A stretch of 64,000 nucleotides of DNA, taken from the NCBI RefSeq assembly GCF_036077095.1, contig NZ_CP107960.1:4588001-4652000 (forward strand), given 5' to 3'. Positions within the stretch are counted from its first letter, which is position 1; each line of letters opens with the position of its first letter. This DNA comes from Streptomyces sp. NBC_00376 (GTDB taxonomy: Bacteria > Actinomycetota > Actinomycetes > Streptomycetales > Streptomycetaceae). Under the pieces are notes generated by a model. That model had not been told where the DNA came from. It ran no database searches and saw nothing but the letters and a program-made list of their open reading frames with translations. Of the stretch, positions 34,987-43,643 are shown in pieces. Made by a program: the position numbers and the translations under genes.

Positions 34987-35565
34987 TCATCTCCGCGTGT
35001 TCCCCGGCAGGGGAATCATCCGCGCGCCGACGACCGGGTGCCGGAGAGGCAGCAGGACGGTCCCGCCATCGGTCTCCCAAGCCTCCTGGCTGCTTCGGGC
35101 GTCCCGCATACGGCGGCCGGTCGCGGCTTCGTCGGACATCAGCACACCGGCGGTGAGGACGCTGCCGGGGACGGCGGCGGCGCTCATCAGCCGGGCGGCC
35201 GCGGCGGGCCCGGTCTCGGGCGGGATCACCAGCAGGTCGCAGCGGCCTCCGGTGTAGGAGAGCAGAATCATCTTGTCGGGATCCTGTTCGGTGAACCAGC
35301 CCACGTGCACGATGTGCCCGGCGGCGGGAACCTTGTGCGGGACGATGGGCCAGCGGGTGGGATTCACCATGGCGCGCGTGATGCGTCCCCAGCGCCCTTC
35401 CAGCGCTTCGACCAGGGACGGAAGCTCGGTGGGCAGGTCCCGTGAGTAGGGCCACCAGGCACCGTCCAACTGGCCGGCGAGGGTGGTCTTCGGCGTCAGG
35501 GAAAGCCGCGTCGGGAGCGGGGGAACAAACGCCCGTGCCACTCCGCGTTCGACGGTCGTGGTCAT
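34987..35565 (-). CDS. DUF5994-family protein
   Basis: 192 aa. The family core is LSLTPKTTLAGQLDGAWWPY, then LPSLVEALEGRWGRITRAMV and HIVHVGWFTEQDPDKMILLS, with a C-terminal LLVIPPETGPAAAARLMSAA. The function is unknown; the proteins are abundant in Streptomyces, often several per genome. It heads a four-gene minus-strand operon and is paralogous to the gene at 35847. Confidence 0.85.
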   Translation of the reverse strand: MTTTVERGVARAFVPPLPTRLSLTPKTTLAGQLDGAWWPYSRDLPTELPSLVEALEGRWGRITRAMVNPTRWPIVPHKVPAAGHIVHVGWFTEQDPDKMILLSYTGGRCDLLVIPPETGPAAAARLMSAAAVPGSVLTAGVLMSDEAATGRRMRDARSSQEAWETDGGTVLLPLRHPVVGARMIPLPGNTRR

Positions 35566-35846
35566 GATGCGGACCCGTCTCCGGGCCGTCCTGCAGGGCG
35601 GCCCAGTGTCTTGATCGCCGGAAACGACGTCCGCGTGGGAGCGGGTGTACGAGGTACTCCCGGTATTTTGAGCGTACTCCGCCCAGCGGTCGGACGAGCC
35701 GCTCTGACCAGGCGATTTCCCGCCGGGCACGCCGTCCGGCCGACAGCCGCGGGCATGACCACCGGCACGCGGAGTACCGTGTGACCACGGCGGTGTCTCG
35801 CCGGCCGTGAGGTGCCGGCGGCCCCCGCGCAGGCAGGCGGACCATC

Positions 35847-36341
35847 ATGGCCGAATCCGACAGCCCGACCCCTCCCAAGCTCCTTCCGGACGAGATCCAC
35901 CGAGCGGTGAATCCCGGCACGGCCCTGCTCCGGCTGCGGACGACGCACTCCCGCGAGGGCGTCCTCGACGGCGCGTGGTGGCCCCGCTCCCGGGACGTCG
36001 CGGCCGAGCTGCCCGCCCTGATCCAGGCGCTCACCACGCACCTCGGCCCCGTCACGCGGGTCGGCCTGGACAAGGACGCCTGGGAGGAGGTCCCGACTCG
36101 TGTTGTTGTCGACGACCGGGTCGTGCACCTCGACTCCTTCCCCGTCGGCGACGACACCGTCCTCATCACCCGTGGCGACAACGACCACTTCGCCCTCCTG
36201 GTGGTGCCCCCGGACACGACACCCGACGCGGCACGTGACGCCATGGCCCGTGCGGTCGACGCGGGTAACGTCACCCGGGCCGCCGAGATCCTCGTCGCCA
36301 CGCTTCCCGAGCGGGTGACCCACCGCCAGGAGCCGGCGTGA
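35847..36341 (+). CDS. DUF5994-family protein (second copy)
   Basis: 164 aa. It carries the core GVLDGAWWPRSRDVAAELPA, then GPVTRVGLDKDAWEEVP, HLDSFPVGDDTVLITRG and FALLVVPPDTTPDAARDAMA. It is clearly related to but diverged from the copy at 34987, transcribed away from it. The 3' end faces the SpoIIE phosphatase gene 13 bp away. Confidence 0.85.
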   Translation: MAESDSPTPPKLLPDEIHRAVNPGTALLRLRTTHSREGVLDGAWWPRSRDVAAELPALIQALTTHLGPVTRVGLDKDAWEEVPTRVVVDDRVVHLDSFPVGDDTVLITRGDNDHFALLVVPPDTTPDAARDAMARAVDAGNVTRAAEILVATLPERVTHRQEPA

Positions 36342-36353
36342 CACGTCCCTCCG

Positions 36354-37556
36354 TCATCCTCGCCACTCGACCAGGACGAGCGTGGCGTCGTCCGAAGTGG
36401 CGTCGCGGCGTGCCCGCTTGAGGGTGTGGGAGAGGTCCCGTGCCACCGCGCGGACCTGCCGTTCCGCCTTCTCCAGTTGGTTCACCCAGTCGATCAGCTG
36501 GTCCTCGCCGAACTCTTCCTGTCCGCTCTCGTGTTCCTCGATCAGCCCGTCGGTGAAGCAGAGGACGCGATCCCCCGGTTCGAGCGTCACCTCGCTGACC
36601 TGCGGCTGTGCTCCTCCGAAGCCGACGGGCAGGGTCGTGGGGCTGTCCAGGCGGCCTACGACGCGGTGCCGGCGGATCAGCATGGGGGCGGGGTGCCCGG
36701 CGTTGACCCACTGGAGGCGGCCGGTGTTCGTGTCCAGCCGCATCATCTGCGCGGTCACGAAGTGGTCGGGCGCGAACTGCTCGGCCACGGCCCGGTCCAT
36801 GAAGAGGTAGATCTCGGACAGTTCGACGCTGATCCGGCGGGCGTGCCGGTACGCACCGATGGCCACCGTGGCCATCGTGGCCGCGTCCAGACCGTGACCC
36901 ATGGCGTCGATCACGGCGAGGTGGAAGGTGTCCCTGTTCAGGGCGTAGTCGAAGCTGTCGCCCGCCACGTCGTAAGCGGGCTCCAGAACGCCGGCGAGGG
37001 CGACGCGCGGCGTCACCATCGACAGAGGCGGCAGCAGCGACCACTGGATCTCGGCGGCGACACTCATCGGTTCGCTGCGGCGGGTGCGGGAGAAGAGATC
37101 GGTGTGGCCGTTCCTGGTCTGCATCATGTCGGCGATCAGGCCGGCGATCCTGCGCAGGAGGCGGCGGTCGTCGTCATCGACGGCGTCCAGCGTGACGGCC
37201 AGGACACCCGACTGGTCGCCCCCGTCCGGCAACGGCAGCAGGACCCGTACGCCGTCGGGCAGCGCGAGTTCGACCGGGCGCGAAGTGAGGAAACACCGCC
37301 CGGCCTCGGAGCCGTCGATGGTCTGCGGTTCGCCGCCCGCCAGCCCTTCGCCCGGCAGGGGGACCAGCCTCTGCTGCCCGTAGTCCTGGAGCAGGATCTC
37401 CGGATCCCGTCCCCCCAGCCGCGCCACCGTGTCGGCCAGGATCGGCCCGACCAGATGGGGCGGCAGCTCGTGGGCCCGGTCCAGGAGCCCGCCCAGCAGC
37501 CCCTCTCCGAAGCTCTCCGAGCGATCCGGATCCCCGGGCGGCGATCCGACTGTCAT
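36354..37556 (-). CDS. SpoIIE-type PP2C phosphatase with N-terminal GAF-like domain
   Basis: 400 aa. Residues 20-165 look like a GAF sensor (AGRCFLTSRPVELALPDGVR, then DRRLLRRIAGLIADMM). Residues 185-400 are the SpoIIE catalytic domain: YDVAGDSFDYALNRDTFHLA, VIDAMGHGLDAATMATVAIG, LQWVNAGHPAPMLIRR, VLCFTDGLIEEHESG and the closing SDDATLVLVEW. The metal Asp residues are present. Such phosphatases dephosphorylate anti-anti-sigma factors in stress regulation; no partner kinase is next to it. Confidence 0.9.
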   Translation of the reverse strand: MTVGSPPGDPDRSESFGEGLLGGLLDRAHELPPHLVGPILADTVARLGGRDPEILLQDYGQQRLVPLPGEGLAGGEPQTIDGSEAGRCFLTSRPVELALPDGVRVLLPLPDGGDQSGVLAVTLDAVDDDDRRLLRRIAGLIADMMQTRNGHTDLFSRTRRSEPMSVAAEIQWSLLPPLSMVTPRVALAGVLEPAYDVAGDSFDYALNRDTFHLAVIDAMGHGLDAATMATVAIGAYRHARRISVELSEIYLFMDRAVAEQFAPDHFVTAQMMRLDTNTGRLQWVNAGHPAPMLIRRHRVVGRLDSPTTLPVGFGGAQPQVSEVTLEPGDRVLCFTDGLIEEHESGQEEFGEDQLIDWVNQLEKAERQVRAVARDLSHTLKRARRDATSDDATLVLVEWRG

Positions 37557-37918
37557 CCCGTTCCCTTCCGCAGGGCGACGGAGGGGCCGTGCAGCGCCTG
37601 CGCCGCGGCCCGGCGGGCACGGGAGCCAGGCCCGTTGCCGGCGATCTCGCCACCAGGATGCGCCTCGGAGGCAGGACACGCCACACGGGTGCCGCCGGAG
37701 GCCGCTCCCACGCCGCATGCCACCGGCGCCGAGTGCGCCGGACGAAGCGGAACGAGGTCCTGGCCTGTCGGGCGTCGACATCCGGGAGGTCAAGGCGATG
37801 AAGAGGGACCAGGTAGCCGCCCCCCCGTTATGGCATTGATGGCACGCGAATGGCGCGCGGGCCCCGAGAGGTCTAGACAACGAACAGGCCCTGGTCGCCG
37901 CCCAGGGCCTTCCTCGTG
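37557..37918. other. intergenic region with arm-like repeats before att 2
   Basis: No gene. At 37835-37860 GGCATTGATGGCACGCG and GGCGCGCGGGCC resemble sequence beside the intact tRNA (49933-49955). A GGCCCTGG/CCAGGGCC hairpin (37888-37909) is a copy of the tRNA terminator. Confidence 0.5.
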
Positions 37919-37960
37919 GAGCGGGTGACGAGAATCGAACTCGCGCTCTGAGCTTGGGAA
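37919..37960. repeat. att-like direct repeat 2 (tRNA-Gly 3' half)
   Basis: 42 bp matching the tRNA-Gly(CCC) 3' half from its end to the anticodon loop, with a single difference at the second base (GGAGC/TAGAGC side). It is preceded by a copy of the terminator hairpin, so the duplicated unit is at least ~95 bp. Confidence 0.82.
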
Positions 37961-38157
37961 TCACCGGTGCTTGCACGCTCGAAGTGCTTCTGGCCTGCAT
38001 GTTCGACCCTGAGATGCGAGGCCGGCGTGGTCCCAGGGCGCCGAGCTTGACCGCTGTTGTCCGCCCCGAAGGGCATGGATGGGGCATGGCGACCGCGGGG
38101 CTGGCAGCCTCTCTTGCGAACCGCATTCTTGTCGAGCGGTCGGCATCCGTGAGGCCA

Positions 38158-38576
38158 TCAGTCCTCGTGCGGAGCCTCAAGCTCGTGGAGCCGTTCCCCG
38201 ATGTCGTCGGCCCAGGCCTGTGCCCACTGCCGCAGCCCGGCGATTGCCCGCTCGTCGAGTCCGTAGGCGGCGAATTCCGTGTCGTCGATCCAGTCGGCTC
38301 CGCTCAGCCGAGCTTGAAGCTCGCTGAGGTCGAAGGAGTCGCGGGCATGGCGCCGACCGAGCTCCTCGAGTTCGACGGGGTTCCAGCGGTCCGTGGCGGC
38401 CTGTACATCGATCAGATCCCTGGCGAGTCCACGGTCGGCCAAGGCGCGGACCTTGGTGAGTGGAGCGGCAGGCGTACCGGGCCGTGCTCGGGACCGGCAA
38501 GCTCGGAGAGCGCTGCGGGCAGGCGCCGGGCGAACTTGGCACGACGGAGATCGGAAAGACCGGGCTGTGATGCCAT
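38158..38576 (-). pseudogene. deletion fusion of an AbiE-like antitoxin N-terminus and AbiEii toxin C-terminus
   Basis: The start MASQPGLSDLRRAKFARRLP, continuing to GPVRLPLH, resembles the protein that precedes AbiEii-type nucleotidyltransferases in Streptomyces. The end, TKVRALADRGLARDLIDVQA and onward to GLRQWAQAWADDIGE, is the C-terminal part of an AbiEii-family nucleotidyltransferase. The two parts are in different frames and the catalytic GSxxDxD part is missing. The junction is near 38460. The match is from memory of the family. Confidence 0.6.
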
Positions 38577-38728
38577 ACGTCGATTATCCAGGAAGAGCCG
38601 ACGATGAGCCGCTCGGGCCGCAGGCAACACTCCTGTGAGCAGGAGACGGGCCCAACCGACCGCCGCCCCACCAGCGGTGAAGCTACCAACAAACAAGCCC
38701 CCGGCTGCCGGCCTGGGGCTTCTGCATG

Positions 38729-38770
38729 GAGCGGGTGACGAGAATCGAACTCGCGCTCCGAGCTTGGGAA
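38729..38770. repeat. att-like direct repeat 3 (tRNA-Gly 3' half)
   Basis: 42 bp like repeat 2, with CTCCGAG in place of CTCTGAG. A terminator-like hairpin (GCCCCCGG/CCTGGGGC) precedes it. With repeat 2 it frames an 0.8-kb mini-element. Confidence 0.82.
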
Positions 38771-39087
38771 TCACTCTGCACGTGATGGACCACAGGGCTG
38801 CTGACCTGCGAGAACATCCACTGAAGGTACTGTTCTTGCCACCTTGGCCGATGCCTTGTCGACCGCTGTTCACCGCCGCTACTGGCACGTTGTGGCATGC
38901 GGTGCTGTCAGGGGCGGAGGAGGTGAAGCTCCTGCCCAGTACCGTCGTTTCCCGGCCGTCACCCCACACGCATACATCCAGAACCCGCATGATTGCGTGA
39001 GCGAGCCCCGGACCGGGGCGGTCCGGGGCCGCCGTAGCCTGCGGCCGGACCCAGAGGATCCCGGTTCCGCCGGAGGGATGGGGAAGG
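38771..39087. other. att-arm-like region downstream of repeat 3
   Basis: No gene. It contains TCGACCGCTGTT (38860-38871) and TGGCACGTTGTGGCATGCGG (38884-38903), similar to the sequences after repeats 1 and 2. Confidence 0.45.
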
Positions 39088-39291
39088 TCAGGCCGGGTTG
39101 ATGTTCTCCGCCTGGGGGCCCTTCTGGCCCTGGGTGACGTCGAACGTCACGACCTGACCCTCCTGGAGCTCACGGAAGCCCGAGGAGTTGATCGCCGAGT
39201 AGTGGGCGAAGACATCCGGGCCGCCACCGTCCTGAGCGATGAAGCCGAAGCCTTTTTCCGCGTTGAACCACTTCACGGTTCCCGTAGCCAT
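39088..39291 (-). CDS. cold-shock domain protein
   Basis: 67 aa, a single cold-shock domain. RNP1 (KGFGFI) and RNP2 (VFAHY) are intact, and the start is [18 protein letters not shown]. It binds single-stranded RNA/DNA and melts structure. GGAAGG precedes the ATG. It is 228 bp downstream of the MerR gene. A close paralogue lies at 43907. Confidence 0.95.
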   Translation of the reverse strand: MATGTVKWFNAEKGFGFIAQDGGGPDVFAHYSAINSSGFRELQEGQVVTFDVTQGQKGPQAENINPA

Positions 39292-39518
39292 GTCTCATGC
39301 CTTCCAGTCGACTGACGCCTCCCGCTCCATGCGGAAGGCGGAGGTGATCGTCCTGGTTCCTGCGGCACAGCACAGCAAAACGCCCACACCGAAGGGGTGG
39401 GCAGAGGGAACTTCCGAACCACGACAACTCACCGGGACGGTACACGTCCGCACACTCCGTCACCAGAGGAATCGCCTGCACCTGTGCGGGTGCCCGCCGG
39501 TGTCCGGCGGGCACCGCC

Positions 39519-39857
39519 TCAGTCCGCGGTCGGCGGCTCTGCCGATTCGGCGGCGCGGCGGTACTCGGCGTTGATGCGCTGCGCCTCTTCCAGCTGGTCT
39601 TCCAGGACGACGATGCGACATGCGGCCTCGATGGACGTGCCCTGGTCGACCAGTTCGCGGGCGCGGGCGGCGATGCGCAGTTGGTAGCGGGAGTAGCGGC
39701 GGTGGCCGCCCTCCGAGCGCAGCGGGGTGATCAGACGGGCTTCGCCGATGGCGCGGAGGAAGCCCTGGGTGGTGCCGAGCATCTCGGCGGCCCGGCCCAT
39801 CGTGTAGGCGGGGTAGTCGTCGTCGTCAAGACGGCCGTACGAGTCGTCTGCTGTCAC
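39519..39857 (-). CDS. MerR-family regulator
   Basis: 112 aa. The winged HTH reads YTMGRAAEMLGTTQGFLRAI, then EARLITPLRSEGGHRRYSRY, followed by a short coiled coil (VLEDQLEEAQRINAEYRRAA). There is no effector domain or metal-binding Cys, so it is a short HspR/SoxR-like type. GAGAGG lies 5 nt before the GTG. Its upstream region is long and repeat-rich. Small MerR regulators next to csp genes recur in Streptomyces. Confidence 0.88.
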   Translation of the reverse strand: MTADDSYGRLDDDDYPAYTMGRAAEMLGTTQGFLRAIGEARLITPLRSEGGHRRYSRYQLRIAARARELVDQGTSIEAACRIVVLEDQLEEAQRINAEYRRAAESAEPPTAD

Positions 39858-40799
39858 TTGCACCTCTCTTGTGGAACGCGTGGAGGGGCCCTGGTGCCGT
39901 ACGGCACCAGGGCCCCGAAGGAACTACTACACCACCTGCCGGCCCTGATACTGCACCGGCATTCTGTATCCGCGGCCCCGACCTGGCTGCTGTCGGGAGT
40001 GCGGGGATCGCGGTTGCTTGACCGGAGACCACCTCACTATCGATGTCCTGCGGTACCCGGGCCAAAGACTCCAGCCCAGGCGATCCTGATGGCGCGGGCT
40101 CCTCCGTTCTTCCCTCGGTGATCAATTACCTACCATGGGGGTACTGCGTACTACTGGTACTGCTCTACTGCGTACTGCTGGTGTGCGAACTGCTCAGTGG
40201 CCTGTGACAGCGCCACTCTTCGGCAGCCAGCCCCGTTGCCCGTCCTGCGTCTGCTCTGGCTTGGAACCCCACTGCCGAACTTCCCGGTGCGCGCGTCCGC
40301 AGCCGACGCCTTCACCGAGGTACCGCTCAGTCACTTCACTGCTGGGTACTGCGGACTGCACTCACGGGCACCGCAACTGCCATGACAGCGGTCCCGCTCC
40401 GGCGGCCCCTCACTGCGGGCCACCCGGTCCGGCTGTCAGTCCCGTCGCCGTCCTTCAACAACCCTGGCTTCGAAACTCCACTGCCGCACCGCCCTGCAAC
40501 TACATGTACTACCGGCAGTTCGTCTCTGCCAGGTCTTGCTGTCTCTCTGGGTTACGAGAGAAACCATAACCACGCCACCACCCAATGTCTACTCTGGCCA
40601 ATAGAGATTTTTGTGTGTCTCGTGAGGAGGTAATCGACCTCGCCGGAGACTTCGGCCGGCCCGTGGTCAACCGACCCGTCAGAGCGACCGCGGTCAGCCG
40701 GCGGGCCTCTGAGGGGAAGACGGCGACTGCCCGTCTCGCTCGGCAGTACGACCGGTCGAGGGGACGGACGGGACGGACCCGCGAATAGGATCGGCTCTC
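39858..40799. other. long repeat-rich leader/intergenic region
   Basis: About 940 bp without a convincing gene. TACTGCGTACTRCTGGT occurs twice (40142-40158 and 40167-40183), CTGGCTT-GAA-CCCACTGCCG-like sequence twice (about 40256 and 40464), and ACTGC about a dozen times between 40141 and 40490. It may carry regulatory sites for the divergent MerR and downstream genes. Confidence 0.5.
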
Positions 40800-41159
40800 A
40801 TGTCGAAGCCTGACGAGCTGCTCGTTGACGTCGCCACGCTGGTGGAGTCCGGGCACAACAATCAGATGTCCCTGACCGTGGTCACCGGTGGTGCTGTCAT
40901 CACCGGCCGGCTGGCGCCCGAAGCCGTGTGGAGGCAACGGGTGTCGGAGGTCCTGACGGACTCGTCCCGTCTGGGCGAGTTCTCCGCCGCGTTCACCGGT
41001 ACGACGCGGGGGGACGGGCCGCCCGCGTATCTGCACTTCCATATGGCGCGGATCCTTCAGGGCACGGTGGGGATTCCGGAGACGGGTGGGATGTACCGCG
41101 TCTCGATCGCGGATGTCAGCGCCTGGACCATGGGCGACTTCAGCTACTCCGATCACTGA
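40800..41159 (+). CDS. hypothetical protein, possibly GvpU-like
   Basis: 119 aa. It reads NNQMSLTVVTGGAVITGRLA, then YLHFHMARILQGTVGIPETG and YRVSIADVSAWTMGDFSYSD. This beta-rich layout (G-x-VTG-x-L, a middle strand with ARI, W/F-G at the end) resembles gas-vesicle accessory protein GvpU. No other gvp genes are nearby, so a gas-vesicle role is unlikely. It is the only plus-strand gene within the cold-shock module. Confidence 0.6.
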   Translation: MSKPDELLVDVATLVESGHNNQMSLTVVTGGAVITGRLAPEAVWRQRVSEVLTDSSRLGEFSAAFTGTTRGDGPPAYLHFHMARILQGTVGIPETGGMYRVSIADVSAWTMGDFSYSDH

Positions 41160-41280
41160 CGTCGCGCCGCGTAGAGAAACTCACCGGTACGCGGGAGGGC
41201 CCGACCGGCGTGTGCCGGTCGGGCCCTCCCGACTGTTCAGGTGTCAGCTCGCGCTTCCCATCGGCCAGGTGGCCAGATGG

Positions 41281-41592
41281 TCAGACGGCCACCGGGGTGC
41301 CGAGCATCGCGGAGGCGTGCTGGAGTGGGCTGAGGGCGCGGGTGGGCGCGGCGGTCCGGGGGAGGCTGCGGCAGGTGAAGCCGAGCTTGGTCATGGCCCG
41401 GAGGACTTCGTCGGCGCTGAAGTCGCGGCGATCCTGGCGGGTGATGACCTCGCCGACCTGCTTGACGGGGTAGGCGCGGCGGCCGATGGTCACGGACTCG
41501 CCGACGACCTCCTCGGGCTTGATGCCCTTCATGGATTCCAGGACGCCGCTCTTGGTGAGTTCGAACGGGAAGCGGGCGATGACACAGCGCAC
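41281..41592 (-). CDS. SCO5918-like protein of the cold-shock module
   Basis: 103 aa. The start MRCVIARFPFELTKSGVLES and the block IGRRAYPVKQVGEVITRQDR, then ADEVLRAMTKLGFTCR match the SCO5918 family as I recall it, which sits next to a DEAD-box helicase and csp gene in S. coelicolor. GAGG lies 4 nt before the GTG. The molecular role is unknown; the context suggests RNA metabolism in the cold. Confidence 0.75.
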   Translation of the reverse strand: MRCVIARFPFELTKSGVLESMKGIKPEEVVGESVTIGRRAYPVKQVGEVITRQDRRDFSADEVLRAMTKLGFTCRSLPRTAAPTRALSPLQHASAMLGTPVAV

Positions 41593-41641
41593 GATGCCTC
41601 ACAGGGAGAAGAAGGGGATTGTTCCGCCGTGGTGAGAGGGT

Positions 41642-42040
41642 TCAGAGGGCCAGGGCGAGGACGCCCGGGGCGCTGTCCTGCTCGTCCACGACGGACTGGG
41701 TAGCGAGCCGGCGGCGGTGCGTGGCGTGCTCGGCCATCATGGTGGCGGGCGAGGTGTGCGGCCCGCGGTCGCCGAGGATGTCGCGCAGCTGGAGCCGGTC
41801 CGTGTAGGCGGGGCCGTCGCGGACGATGGTGAGCTGGGCCCGGGTGACCAGTCCGGTGCACAGGCTGTCGTTGTCGCAGACTCTCAGGTGTCCAGTCCTG
41901 GCACTGGCCATGACGGACAGGGCCACCTCGACGGTCATGTCGTCGCAGACCTGTGGCCCGGCCGTGTTCATGGCCTTGAGCGCCGTCCGGGGCACGAGGC
42001 CGGCGTTCGCCGGGTGGGGCTGCATCTGGACCAGTGTCAC
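41642..42040 (-). CDS. CBS-domain protein
   Basis: 132 aa. The CBS-like segments are MNTAGPQVCDDMTVEVALSV, then RTGHLRVCDNDSLCTGLVTR and QLRDILGDRG. It probably binds an adenine nucleotide. AGGAGG lies 6 nt before the GTG, so this start is strong. It is 46 bp downstream of the helicase gene in the same operon. Confidence 0.8.
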   Translation of the reverse strand: MTLVQMQPHPANAGLVPRTALKAMNTAGPQVCDDMTVEVALSVMASARTGHLRVCDNDSLCTGLVTRAQLTIVRDGPAYTDRLQLRDILGDRGPHTSPATMMAEHATHRRRLATQSVVDEQDSAPGVLALAL

Positions 42041-42086
42041 AACGTGCCTCCTGCAGAGATGGGTCAGCTTCCGGACCACGCGGTGC

Positions 42087-43610
42087 TCAGGCCGCCGCAT
42101 CGAAGGCGGACTGTCGCCCGCTCACGCGCCGGGCAGCCGCGGCCGGGCTGCGTCGACCGCGGGAGGCCGTGCCGCGCTTGCGCCGCTCGGGTGTCGGCGC
42201 GGTGATCGTCACGGGGGTGCCGGAGGGGGTCCGGGCGCCGGTGATCCGGCTGAGTGCTTCCTCGCCGGAGCGGACCTGGGTGGTCCGGGGCACGATGCCG
42301 GCGGCTGCCATGAGGCGCGTCATGTCGCGGCGCTGGTTGTTGGTGACCAGGGTGACGACACTGCCGGACTCGCCGGCCCGCGCGGTACGGCCGCCGCGGT
42401 GGAGGTAGTCCTTGTGGTCGGTCGGCGGGTCCACGTTCACGACGAGGTCGAGGTGGTCGACGTGAATGCCGCGCGCCGCGACGTTCGTCGCGACCAGGAC
42501 GGTGACGTGCCCTGTCTTGAACTGGGCGAGGGTGCGGGTGCGCTGCGGCTGTGACTTACCGCCGTGGAGAGCGGCAGCCCGGACACCACTGGTGAGGAGG
42601 TCCTGGGTGAGGCGGTCCACGGCGTGCTTGGTGTCCAGGAACATGATCACCCGGCCGTCGCGCGCCGCGATCTCCGTCGTCAGCCGGTGCTTGTCGGCGC
42701 CGTGCACGTGCAGGACGTGATGTTCCATCGTGGTGACGGCACCCTGGGAGGGATCCACGGAGTGGACGACGGGGTCGGTGAGGTAGCGACGGACCAGAAG
42801 GTCGACGTTACGGTCCAGGGTCGCGGAGAACAGCATGTGCTGGCCCTCGGGGCGGACCTGGTCCAGGAGCGCGGTGACCTGCGGCATGAAGCCCATGTCG
42901 GCCATCTGGTCGGCCTCGTCGAGGACAGTGATCGCGACCTGGTCCAGCCGACAGTCACCGCGGTCGATGAGGTCCTTGAGGCGACCGGGGGTGGCCACGA
43001 CGACTTCGGTGCCGCCCCGCAGCGCATTCGCCTGCCGGCCGATGGGCATCCCGCCGACGACAGTGGTCAGGCGCAGCTTCACAGCGCGGGCGTAAGGGGT
43101 GAGGGCATCGGTGACCTGCTGAGCGAGTTCCCGGGTGGGAACCAGAACCAGGGCCAGCGGCTGACGGGGCTCGGCGCGCTGCCCGGCGGTGCGGGCCAGC
43201 AGGGCCAGGCCGAAGGCGAGAGTCTTGCCGGAGCCGGTCCGGCCGCGGCCCAGGACGTCGCGGCCCGCCAGAGAGTTCGGCAGCGTCGCACCCTGGATCG
43301 GAAACGGCATGGCCACGCCTTGCGCGGTGAGCGCGGCCAGCAGGCTCCTCGGCATGTCGAGGTCGCTGAACACCTCGACTGCGGGCAGCGCCGGAGTGAT
43401 CGTCTCGGGCAGGGCGAACTCTCCCTGCATCGCGGCGGGCCGCCGACCACCCGAACGGCTCGGACCTGCTGAACGGTTCGGACCTGCCGAACGGTTCGGG
43501 GCGGACGAACCGAAGCGACTGCCCCGAATCGAACCAGCAGCGGAGTCGTACCCGTGGCCGCCGTTGCGGCGGGCACGGGAGGAACGGCTTTTCGTGCGTG
43601 TGGGGTTCAT
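42087..43610 (-). CDS. DEAD-box RNA helicase
   Basis: 507 aa. A Ser/Arg/Gly-rich basic N-tail (about 1-60) is followed by all helicase motifs: Q motif region FPIQGATLP, motif I GRGRTGSGKT, Ia PTRELAQQ, Ib TPGRL, motif II VLDEADQM, motif III SATL, motif V ATNVAARGIHV, and motif VI HRGGRTARAGESG. A basic C-terminal tail follows. It unwinds RNA, here in a cold-shock operon with csp and CBS/SCO5918-like genes. AAGG lies 6 nt before the ATG, immediately next to a perfect palindrome. Confidence 0.95.
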   Translation of the reverse strand: MNPTRTKSRSSRARRNGGHGYDSAAGSIRGSRFGSSAPNRSAGPNRSAGPSRSGGRRPAAMQGEFALPETITPALPAVEVFSDLDMPRSLLAALTAQGVAMPFPIQGATLPNSLAGRDVLGRGRTGSGKTLAFGLALLARTAGQRAEPRQPLALVLVPTRELAQQVTDALTPYARAVKLRLTTVVGGMPIGRQANALRGGTEVVVATPGRLKDLIDRGDCRLDQVAITVLDEADQMADMGFMPQVTALLDQVRPEGQHMLFSATLDRNVDLLVRRYLTDPVVHSVDPSQGAVTTMEHHVLHVHGADKHRLTTEIAARDGRVIMFLDTKHAVDRLTQDLLTSGVRAAALHGGKSQPQRTRTLAQFKTGHVTVLVATNVAARGIHVDHLDLVVNVDPPTDHKDYLHRGGRTARAGESGSVVTLVTNNQRRDMTRLMAAAGIVPRTTQVRSGEEALSRITGARTPSGTPVTITAPTPERRKRGTASRGRRSPAAAARRVSGRQSAFDAAA

Positions 43611-43620
43611 GCAGAACCTT

Positions 43621-43643
43621 CCTTGATACGGCGCGTATCAAGG
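43621..43643 (-). promoter_or_regulatory. 10-bp perfect palindrome in helicase leader
   Basis: CCTTGATACG-GCG-CGTATCAAGG ends 10 nt before the helicase ATG and abuts its ribosome-binding AAGG. It could be a repressor operator or an mRNA hairpin that occludes the ribosome site, possibly temperature-sensitive. Confidence 0.55.

Noticed and set aside
32118..38770. Three partial tRNA copies considered as tRNA genes
   Set aside because: They contain only the 3' half up to the anticodon loop and cannot fold a cloverleaf.
40585..40788. 67-residue plus-strand frame
   Set aside because: No family resemblance, weak start, and it lies in a repeat-rich non-coding region; Arg-rich end is typical of chance frames.
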